Source: Nematostella vectensis
Lineage: Eukaryota > Cnidaria > Anthozoa > Actiniaria > Edwardsiidae
Direction: 5' to 3'
Assembly (NCBI RefSeq): GCF_932526225.1
Contig: NC_064037.1
Coordinates: forward strand, 5,537,703 to 5,601,702
DNA length: 64,000 bases
The notes under the pieces were generated by a model that was given only the letters and a program-made list of their open reading frames with translations, did no database searches and was not told the DNA's origin. Below, in pieces: positions 44,936 through 53,857 of this stretch. The position numbers and the translations under genes were made by a program. Numbering within the stretch: position 1 is the first letter of the stretch; each line of letters begins with the position of its first letter.

Positions 44936-46667
44936 AAGCAGCTAATGGGTTGGGGATCTAAAGCCTGCGCAAGTAGCAAGGTACTTGTAAAGATCTAACT
45001 GCAGGCTGAACAGCAGCCTTATACTTGGCAAGGGTATTAATTGATTTGACGTCGTTGGGGAGCAAATTCCAGATTCTTATGGCTCTAGCGAAAAAAGAAT
45101 AGTTGAAAGCTAGGGTATTTGCTTGCAATTGGTTATAATACAGCTCTTTGCGCCTGGTTGATCTGGTTGATCGCGTGACAAGATCAGGTAATTTAGCATA
45201 TATAAGACTATTATGAAATTTATAAAATAAGATAGCCTGACTAGTTAAACGTCTTTGTTCAAGAGTGTCCCAAGATAGGTCTTTAACAAGTTTTGTGGTA
45301 CTTGCATACGGGTCATATGTGTTGGTGACGAACCGTGCAGCGTTCTTTTGCACTTGTTCCAGGCGATTGACATCGGTATCAGTATAAGGGTTCCAAGCTG
45401 GAGCTGCGTACTCAAGAATAGGTCTTACTAAGGTGAAGTATGCTCTCTCTTTAACTAGCTGACTGCATGGTTTCAAAGTCCTGCGAAGAAGACCAAGAAC
45501 TTTGTTTGCCTTTTCCGAGATTTTAGATGCGTGGGGGCCCCAGCGAAGATTGGAGGAACAGCGTACTCCAAGGTAATCTTGCTCTGCAACTTTGGATAGA
45601 GACTTATTGTTGATGGAGTAAGTATGCAAGGATGGTTTGCGCTTGTTTGTGATAGAAAGCAGATGACACTTAGACACGTTGAATTCCATTTGCCAATCAT
45701 TTGACCATTTAGTTAAGTTATCCAGGTCTTGCTGGAGCACTTGATGATCATCTGCAGACCTGATATTGCGATAGACTACAGTATCATCAGCAAATAAACG
45801 TAGGTGAGACCTGGTGCAGAGAGTAATGTCGTTGATGAACAAGAGGAAGAGCGCCGGACCCAACACAGAGCCTTGAGGAACGCCTGAGGTCACTGGAGTA
45901 CAGCTGGAGTGGGTACCATTCACAGAGACAAATTGTGTTCTAACAGATAAGAAACTAGTGATCCATTGGCAAGTCTTACCGCAGATACCATAACTACGGA
46001 GCTTATACAAAAGTTTGGAATGCGAGACTTTATCAAAGGCTTTACTGAAGTCGAGTAATAGAGCATCAACCTGGCCTTGATTATTAAGAGAAGTAGCCCA
46101 GTCATAAGTAGTAAGAACAAGCTGCGTCTCACAAGAAAAACCAGAACGAAAACCGTGTTGCAAATCAGATAAGATGTTGTTCATAGCAGTGTGACTGTTC
46201 AGATGGCTTAGCACTATATGTTCCATAACTTTACAGCATATACAAGTCAGGGATATGGGACGGTAGTTCTCAGGGTTGTCCTTGCTGGATTTTTTGAAGA
46301 CAGGGACTACCAAAGCTTTTAACCAGTCTTCAGGCAAAATACCTGAGTCAAAACTTTGCTGGAAGATAAACGTGAGCACATTTGAGATCTCAGATGATAG
46401 ATCACGGAGGATTCTTGGAGAAAGACCATCCGGTCCAACAGACTTAGATGGATTGAGACTTTCAAGCTGCTTACGAATGCCAGGCTCGGTAAAGATAATA
46501 TCTTTAATTGTAGGGTAACTAGAAGTCGACAGATCTGGAAGTTGACCATTATCACTAGTGAAAACGCTCTGGAAATGATGGTTAAGAGCCTCAGCTTTAT
46601 CTGCATCTGATATAAAAAGCATGATCTAAAAAGCATAGTATGACAACCAAACTTGACAGGTGTCATG
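44840..46667 (-). mobile_element. 5'-truncated LINE (CR1/Jockey-group non-LTR retrotransposon)
   Basis: Contains the reverse transcriptase ORF at 44958-46622, a short 3' UTR and an (ATTT)n tail. The endonuclease domain and any ORF1 are missing, and an in-frame TAG stands just before the first Met, so this is a typical dead-on-arrival copy. The left boundary is approximate. Confidence 0.75.
44958..46622 (-). CDS. LINE reverse transcriptase, C-terminal 554 aa of ORF2
   Basis: Begins in the linker after the missing endonuclease (ADKAEALNHHFQSVF), then the RT fingers (GPDGLSPRIL; NYRPISLT), a palm segment with LLLDFSKAFDKV, GVPQGSVLGPALFLLFIND near residue 246, and the catalytic FADDT near 276. 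Thumb and C-terminal parts follow with YLGVR, RPILEYAAPAWNP and LEQVQKNAARFVTN, as in CR1/Jockey-group LINEs. The frame is open throughout, so truncation rather than mutation disabled it. Confidence 0.9.
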   Translation of the reverse strand: MLFISDADKAEALNHHFQSVFTSDNGQLPDLSTSSYPTIKDIIFTEPGIRKQLESLNPSKSVGPDGLSPRILRDLSSEISNVLTFIFQQSFDSGILPEDWLKALVVPVFKKSSKDNPENYRPISLTCICCKVMEHIVLSHLNSHTAMNNILSDLQHGFRSGFSCETQLVLTTYDWATSLNNQGQVDALLLDFSKAFDKVSHSKLLYKLRSYGICGKTCQWITSFLSVRTQFVSVNGTHSSCTPVTSGVPQGSVLGPALFLLFINDITLCTRSHLRLFADDTVVYRNIRSADDHQVLQQDLDNLTKWSNDWQMEFNVSKCHLLSITNKRKPSLHTYSINNKSLSKVAEQDYLGVRCSSNLRWGPHASKISEKANKVLGLLRRTLKPCSQLVKERAYFTLVRPILEYAAPAWNPYTDTDVNRLEQVQKNAARFVTNTYDPYASTTKLVKDLSWDTLEQRRLTSQAILFYKFHNSLIYAKLPDLVTRSTRSTRRKELYYNQLQANTLAFNYSFFARAIRIWNLLPNDVKSINTLAKYKAAVQPAVRSLQVPCYLRRL

Positions 46668-46990
46668 TATCAAGGGAGGTGCAAAACTGTGGTCACGTGA
46701 TTTGTGAAAATATGCTAACGTCATCAAAATAAGAAATATTTATATTTCACGAAGGAAACATCGTATGGCAACACCAAACTCGGTGTCATGTATGTTTCAA
46801 GTGGGGTGCAATGAGATGGTCACGTGACTTCATTGATGACGTCACTACGTTAAACTACCCTGACGCCGAAACATCGTAGACAACTATGTAGATGTCAAGG
46901 GTGGTGGGAAGGGGGTTTAACAAGTTGGTCGCGTGATCTGTGAAATCGTTGACGTCGTCAAAGAAGAAATATAATAATAATATTTAAGAT
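46625..46990. repeat. three diverged copies of a CACGTG/GACGTC-bearing block
   Basis: Blocks of about 110-140 bp starting near 46655, 46790 and 46885. Each runs gtcatgtat or gtagatgtcaag, a G-rich stretch, ggtcacgtga (ggtcgcgtga in copy 3), then gacgtc or aacgtc. They lie upstream of an LTR-like 3' boundary at 47486. Confidence 0.6.
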
Positions 46991-47486
46991 TTCTTAAATT
47001 ATTAAGCGACAATAAGCAAAGATTTGGTCGTTTGGTGCTTCGCTTTCAGGTATTGCCTAAATAGGCTTGGTTTCTAGCCGTGGTTACGTCGCGCTCTCCT
47101 CCTCCACTGACGGCTGGGCACGCGGTCGAGACACCATGACCGTGACGTCACATCGTCACCGTCTGATCGCTTTCGTTGTGATAATTATGCTAATGACGGA
47201 CTTTCGAGTGGTAAGTTTCTGATTGGCTAATCCAGACAAAGCTTCATACCCTGCGCCCAGCCGTGGAATGGGAAAGGATCGCGGGCGCACCGAAATCATC
47301 ACGGCTGGAGACCGAGCCTACCTGCTAGCCGGCTCTCCGGAGTATCGGGACTCCTGTGGATTCCTTCCGGGATTCCACAGGAGACCCGAAACTCCGAAAA
47401 CAGTAATTCGAGTTATCCGAGTTAATGTTATCGGGAATGCCTCTTAAGTTTCAGAGGTGTAATAAACCTGGCTCTCTACATTTACA
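46887..47486 (+). mobile_element. possible LTR remnant
   Basis: The 3' side shows AATAAA (47461-47466), then a terminal ...ctacatttaca directly followed by ttggtgattgtgaat, the layout of a Ty3-type LTR end plus TGG primer site. The 5' limit (tgtagatgtc at 46887) is a guess. No pol gene follows. Confidence 0.25.
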
Positions 47487-47696
47487 TTGGTGATTGTGAA
47501 TCCCTCGTCTTCACAGATAAGGACGTTAAGTCGGAGGTCCCGTCTCTCACCGCACATCATTAACCTGTATTGGGGGATGTAAAAGAACCGCTGGGGACGC
47601 TGGCCCGTGGCACCATCTTCAGTGACAATGCTTACACACTAACTCACTCATGATTGTAAACTGCGTGGAGCAGTCTGTATCTACACACTGACGAGT

Positions 47697-48128
47697 TACA
47701 TTGAAGCGCATTTAGTCATTTCGTATGTCAAAGTGCGCTATACAAATGCCACTGACGAGATAAGTCAGTCACATGTGAAGCGCATTTGATCATTTCGTAT
47801 GTTAACGTGCACTATACAAATGCCACTGATGGGTAAAGTCAGTCACATGTGAAGCGCATTCGATCATTTCGTATGTTAAAGGGCGCTATACAAATGCCAC
47901 TGACGAGTAAAGTCAGTCACATGTGAAGCGCATTTGATCATTTCGTATGTTAAAGGGCGCTATACAAATGCCACTGATGGGTAAAGTCATTCACATGTGA
48001 AGCGCATTTGATCATTTCGTATGTTGAAGGGCGCTATACAAATGCCACTGACGAGTAAAGTCAGTCACATGTGAAGCGCATTTGATCATTTCGTATGTTA
48101 AAGTGTGCTATACAAATGCCAAACATTA
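47697..48128. repeat. 74-bp tandem repeat, six copies
   Basis: gaagcgcattt recurs at 47703, 47777, 47851, 47925, 47999 and 48073, exactly 74 bp apart. Each unit ends with the gcgctatacaaatgcca word, which resembles the GCGCTATATAAATGC tail found in many animal SINE/MITE families (established pattern; link inferred). Confidence 0.95.
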
Positions 48129-48284
48129 CATTTTTTTTAACATTACAATGTTCTTAGCCATATTATTAGCACTTGGATCAGATCAGAATACACTTTTCAC
48201 AATGTGCGGTCTCCGGGAATTTCTATGAGCTACCTTCTTATAGCTCACTTAATTTATTATTTGATTTCGAATGACATTGAGGTC

Positions 48285-49220
48285 TCAACTCTCAGTGTCT
48301 CCGTGCGTCACATCTCTATTTTTCTTGATAACTCTTTTTCTAGCCTTATTGCAATAGTCTTTGATTATCTCTATAAACGCTTGCCGAAAGTTCGAGCTCT
48401 GACAGGAATAAATAAGAGGGTTAATTGCGGCATCCAGAAAATATATTGCAAATGCGATATTACGAATATCTGTTTTCACGCCAATGTATAGTCGCAGTGT
48501 ATGTATGATTGCCACTGGCAAAAAACACGAGACAAACACGACAGTAACGCATGCTGATCTTTTGAAGAGTTTTTGTCGCATCGCAGCTTCTTCTGCCGCC
48601 GAAATGTTCTGTGGGGCCACAGAGTTTTTAAAGTAGAGCTCTTTTACTATACAACCATAGCAAAATAGCATAACTAAGCAAGGAATGAATATAACAAGAG
48701 AAAAAGCTATGATGATATAGGTTTTGTAGTTTACATATTTGTGACTACATTCACCATTTTCGAAAACACTGAAGACGTACAAAGGAAGCGTCACCCCCAA
48801 AGAAATAATCCAGCTCGCAACAATCGCATACTTGACGGTGTCTTCTCGTAGTTTATAACTGTCTTGCAACGGGTGAATAACTGCTTGGTAGCGCTCGATA
48901 GCTAAGATGGCAAGAGTCAGCGTGGATGCACTCGTTGTAGTCACGGGTAAATTACCAATGTAGAAAATTTTGCAAAAAATGTCTGGGAAGTTGTCAAGTG
49001 TGAACAAGTAAGGTATTCCACATATGATGGCGAAGACGATGGTGGCCAGGTCTGCCGCGGCGACGTTTGCAAGAAGGTAATTTGTAGTGCTTCTTAGAAG
49101 GCGTTTTCTGCGAACGGCAGCTATCACGAGGACATTACCCGGAATTCCCACAAAAAGTGTTGTACATAAAACTACCCCGTAAAACAAGTTTCTTAATGTT
49201 CTTAACAAGCCCATCTCCAA
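48285..49220 (-). CDS. class A (rhodopsin-like) G-protein-coupled receptor, intronless, 311 aa
   Basis: Seven hydrophobic segments at about residues 12-36, 48-70, 84-108, 131-152, 167-192, 222-245 and 255-272. Signature positions: GN in TM1 (28-29), AAAD in TM2 (54-57), Cys83 for the TM3-ECL2 disulfide with Cys158, ERY at the end of TM3 (109-111), CFLP in TM6 (232-235, where CWxP is usual) and NPLIY in TM7 (267-271). The N-terminus is only about 11 residues and has no glycosylation site. The C-tail is short and basic, then acidic (GDTES). It should act at the plasma membrane through heterotrimeric G proteins. The ligand cannot be told from sequence. A single-exon gene is usual for cnidarian class A receptors. 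Confidence 0.9.
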   Translation of the reverse strand: MEMGLLRTLRNLFYGVVLCTTLFVGIPGNVLVIAAVRRKRLLRSTTNYLLANVAAADLATIVFAIICGIPYLFTLDNFPDIFCKIFYIGNLPVTTTSASTLTLAILAIERYQAVIHPLQDSYKLREDTVKYAIVASWIISLGVTLPLYVFSVFENGECSHKYVNYKTYIIIAFSLVIFIPCLVMLFCYGCIVKELYFKNSVAPQNISAAEEAAMRQKLFKRSACVTVVFVSCFLPVAIIHTLRLYIGVKTDIRNIAFAIYFLDAAINPLIYSCQSSNFRQAFIEIIKDYCNKARKRVIKKNRDVTHGDTES

Positions 49221-49810
49221 TCTAAAGAATTCTTCAGGTATTAAGGATTTGGAGATATTCCGGAGATATTCGGGGGCTCATTCAGACTTGTCAAATGTTA
49301 CAATGTGCCTCTATGAAGCGTGTTCCGTAAGATTTTCGGTTGTGTTTTGCACTTGTTTGTCTAGGCTCGGTGGCTCTTTGGCACAATTTGCTGCTTCTGG
49401 CACTTCTCAAGTGCAAAGTAATAACGGGACTGCCTTTTTATTCCAGATCTAATTTACTCTCCAAACAAACTGTCGGCAGGCGAGTTAATATGACGAATCA
49501 AAATGCCGCCCAGCGCACAAATTAATAATATAAAAAAGACAGCAACTCTTGTCTGATTGCAATTTCAAATGTATTATCATTCTTTTATCCCGGGACGGAA
49601 ATGAAAATACTATTTTTAGCTACAAGCAGGAGAGCAGGATTGTGTATTTCAGATCATGTCGCTTTTTTATAGCGACATAGGAAAGGAGTCACTGTTTTTT
49701 TTTTTTTTAATAATAAAACCACAAGAGTGTCTTTAAATTAGCTGAAATGTGCCTTTTTTGACGTGCTCTTCTTCTTTTCTCGAAAAGCCAGTCAAGCGAC
49801 GTTGCGTAGT
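49221..49810. other. no gene seen; upstream of the GPCR
   Basis: Probably contains the GPCR promoter (minus strand), but no TATA box or other element is clear. Confidence 0.3.
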
Positions 49811-50143
49811 CTGAGACCCTGTCCCGGCAACCTTTTTGTTATGGATACGGGTAACGACCTCCAGAGTGTAACAGTTTGAAAACGATACCCTTTTGGTGCC
49901 GTGGGGACGGACGAAAACGGAACCTTTCGAAAACGATGGCGTGATAACTCAGGTCCAGTCCACTTGGCGCGCGAGTACGCAGGCGCTGTAGAACTTGTTA
50001 TCGTTATCGTATCGTTTCTGCGTTTTCGTTGGGACGGGCCGTATCAAAATGAGAACGCTTCGTGTGGACTCGGATTGTTTTGAAAACGGAACAAAAAGGT
50101 TGCGTTTTGAAACGAAAACGGATACGTGGGGACGGGGCCTGAG
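49811..50143. mobile_element. 333-bp MITE-like inverted-repeat element
   Basis: Ends ctgagaccctgtccc and gggacggggcctgag are inverted copies. The homology extends inward through cggcaacctttttgtt against aacaaaaaggttgcg. The interior has gaaaacgg-type repeats. It resembles the GGCCCCGTCC...GTATCCGTTTTCG MITEs of marine invertebrates. No target duplication is clear. Confidence 0.65.
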
Positions 50144-50229
50144 CTACCCCGTGGCATGGTATATATATAGACTATATATATAGATATATTTAGACTGTTT
50201 AAATGCCATACTGTAATTTGAAGGTATCA

Positions 50230-51495
50230 ATTTAGTGGTGATTCTCTCCTTTATTTGACTGAATATTCAGAAAAATTAATCTGGAAATTAAAATCCACAA
50301 ATGTATCTCCTTCAATGCATTACATATTGGTGCACCCACCATTTACCATATAATGGCCTTGTTGTTGTTGGCCTACTCCAAAATGAATGCAATCGAGAAA
50401 AAACAGATTGATTTTGGAAGCAAACCCTAAAAAAATACATCTAAGACATCACTGACAGTGCTAAAATGCTAACTTCTAATTTCAAACCAAACCCTTTCAT
50501 TGATCTATGTTTGGGGTAGAGAGGAAACAGCAAAGAATATCAATTGATTAAAAAATAGTCGACGGGAGAGGAGAAATAAAGGAAATCGACTCAACTTGAA
50601 AGGTTTGGTGAAAAAAATATGAATAATGAAAATAATTTGATTGGGCATTTATTGACATTTCCCCTTTCCCATTATCTTAACCCTTCCACCACCACAGGCC
50701 TCTAAAGAGGCCAAGCCTATGCTATCCAAGCTATGTGAACATAGCTTCAAATTCTATTATTGAAAAAGAACATGGTTGTTGCTTAGTGTTATATAGTTTA
50801 AGTATCTTGTCCTAAAAAAACCCTTCCCCTCATAAAAGTCCCATTAATGTACATTTGTAAAGCTACATTCTGACAAGCTTTGTCCTTACAAAGAACAAGT
50901 AATGGATTAAACAGGATTCCAAAGATATTATATAGTGTCAGACACAGTTTTAGATGAGATGCAATACTGAAGTTTCCATGTGGTGATTTCCCATCCTCAT
51001 GGGAATTAATATCTACAAATATACATCCAGTAAAGCATTATATTTTGGTGTTTTTAGAAGCCCTGGATCCAACCATTCCAGTAAAATAAAACTAAACCTC
51101 TAAAATAAATGTAATGGGAAAGAGACTGACTTGGAAAGGAAATCCTAAAAAAAGATATAAGTGAAAGTACTAAATGAAAATTTCTAATTTAAAAATCAAA
51201 TTTATTCATTAATTTATTTTTTGTGTAGAGGGGAAATAGCAAATAGCATCAATTGCATAAAAATAGGAGAAGTAGGAGAAGTAAAAGGAAGAAATATGAC
51301 TCTTCTTTAAATGTTTGAAAAGAAAATATAACAATAATAATTATATGATAATTATATTCAGTACTTTCCTAAAATATTTCCATTATCTTTAGGTTGATAA
51401 AAAACTGTTTTCTTTACAGATTTATTATTTAAAAAGCAAAAGTTTGTTTTTAGTTTTTATATTGTATAAGTATCTTGTTCTAAAAAAAACATATT
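50230..51495. repeat. ancient tandem duplication of non-coding DNA
   Basis: Copy 1 is at about 50230-50825 and copy 2 at about 50970-51495. Matching landmarks in order: tggtgatt; acaaatgtat / acaaatatac; cctaaaaaaa; ttctaattt; gtagagaggaaacagcaaa / gtagaggggaaatagcaaa; aagtatcttgtcctaaaaaa. Identity is perhaps 65-70%, with many gaps. No coding signal. Confidence 0.6.
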
Positions 51496-53418
51496 GAGTG
51501 TGTACTGCTGAATCACATAGTAATGAACTAGTCATTTGAGCCCCCTCCCTCATGGCCCCGCAGAAGCCAGGGGTTAATGTGGGGTTTTAGACCACTTTTT
51601 AACCAGAATATGTCAAGAGAGGTGGTGGTATTGACTGTTTTTTACTCTTAACTTGGAAACATGCTTTTAAAAAGTCTAATCCCCCACCCTTTCCTGGGAC
51701 CATGGAAGTGGGTGTACCAAATGACTAGTGAATAAGAACTCCCTACTGTTCTCTTCAAGACATGGTTTTTAATTCCCATGTCTTCCAGTCTTTAGCATTC
51801 ATCTTGGCCCTTCAGGTAGTTCCTGGTTCATGAAAGAGTGAAAACAATTATTTATTATATCTTTCAAAACAATCTTTTCATCAAGCCATTTATAATCTAA
51901 CTAATTTTCCACAACTATTTGAAAAAAATAAACACATGAGATGCAAGATTCAGACAATAACAACAATACATATTGACAATAGGGGTTGATTTTTTTTATC
52001 CTCGGTAAGGAAAATTTCTCTTGTAAATTGAAAAAGTTGCTGTATTTTCTAAGAATATGTATCTTCTTAGGACTAAGAGCACAGGATATAAAGACAAGAA
52101 CGGTCTTTTTTAGCAGTAGTTGACAAATGCAACACGATATTGGTTAGCCTTTATGAAATATCCCAACACAATCAATCTGCCCTGAAGAAGTCTTATTAAA
52201 GTCGAAAATTTGGCAGAGTCGAATCCAAGTTTTTCGTGTATTGTATTTTATTCAACACAACCAAGAATATAGATAAAAAGAAGAATGTCAAAACAAAAGC
52301 TGTTATGCTCAAATAATTTGATTACTAAATTAAGTACTCGCATTCTTAAAGCAAAAAAAAGGACAACAAAAGCCCAATAACTATCATATCCTCAATAGAC
52401 AATACAAATCGTCGTCCGAAACTCACCTTGCATTGTTTTTTTTTCGCTTTCTTGTGGTTGTGCTCGCTTTTTAATGTTAACTGCTACTTGCTTAAATGTA
52501 CTAGCTAAAACCAGATAAATCTTGGCGTGAATGAATGTTAGTAGATCTCCTCTAGTAGACTTTATCCTTAAGTCACAAAATTTGAGGCAAAATAAATAAT
52601 CATCGCATAATCGACAAGAACTTTTTCCCTTGCTCCGTGCTTGTATTTAGTCGCCATTTCGGGGCCGAGTGGGGCCTGGGAGTCGCGCGGCTGACTGACT
52701 GGCTGGCTGGCTGGCGAGTGACACCACAGGATACCCGCGCGATGACCACAAAAACCAAGTCGCATACCTATACCATATTTCTATGCCTATGGAGCTACGC
52801 GCGCGGCCTGCGGCCGCGCTTAGCTCCGCTATTATTCAGTTATAATATTGGGTCGTTATGTCCTTTGGCGTGATTTGTCGTTGATAACCTTTCTTCTTTG
52901 TACATTAACAAGCATCTTACTCAACCAGGAGTACATTAGGAGTAACGCACGCGTTCTCCTGACCAATAACAAAAAGTAAATTAACGTCATCAGTGCTGAT
53001 GCGCTAGTCGTTTTGCTTTAGTTTTTTTAAAGACTCTAACTTGGCCAAAGAGGGGGGATTATCCTCGTCTTGCTCTTCCAATTCCAATTTATGAAGTTTA
53101 CTTTCTTTTTCTTGATCCCCAGTTTTCATGTCAATTAAAGACTCTTAAATAAAAGTTTTAAAAAGTATATTTTGTTTGAGAATGAGGAGTAACGTTCTCC
53201 TGTTGGGCTAACGATTTCATCAAAATCTTTCAAGTTTTCTCAATAAATATTCGCGCATCCCATTTTTAGCGACACTTCATTTTCGTATCATCATAATTTC
53301 GTGAATTTCTATCAGTCGCGCCAAAGTGTAATCAAGGTACGCTAGAATAAAAACAAAAAGCCCAAATAGTCGTGTTCGTGAACCAGAAGATTGATACAAT
53401 ACACCAAAAACGGGTATT
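51496..53418. other. no gene seen; one copy of the agaagtcttatt...ggcagagtc motif at about 52182-52225
   Basis: Apart from the motif described with the hairpin at 53419-53516, nothing is supported. Confidence 0.35.
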
Positions 53419-53516
53419 CGACTCTGCCAAATTTTCGTCTATAATAAGACTTCTTTAGGGGAGACTTCAAGTCAGCCTTGAAGAAGTCTTATTATAGACG
53501 AAAATTTAGCAGAGTC
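53419..53516. repeat. near-perfect 36-bp inverted repeat (hairpin)
   Basis: Arms at about 53419-53454 and 53481-53516 match at about 35 of 36 positions around a loop of about 26 nt. Each arm carries agaagtcttattatagac, then gaaaattt and gcagagtc. A third copy in direct orientation lies near 52182. A poly-A run follows at 53586-53605. Confidence 0.85.
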
Positions 53517-53857
53517 AAGGTACGCTAGAGTGTTCTCTGGGTACGCGCAGCACAGGAATCCCAAATATAGGAATTCATCGTATAAAAAAAAAAAAAAAAA
53601 AAAAACTCGCCAAGGATTACTCTCCCCGTCTCCCCATTTTTTGCAATTTGCTATTCCTTAGATCGACCCAAAAGCTATAAGAATAGACCTCGTTCTGATG
53701 CTACTAGCGTGGTATAGCTGTGGTAAGTTACTTTCTTGGAGACTGGCACTACTTAGAACGTAAACTTGTGAGCATGCGCGATCACGATCTCTCTTGAACG
53801 GTCACCGTCGCTGTTAGAAAAAGGTTGCGGAATCCTTCCCTAAAATATCACACAAAA

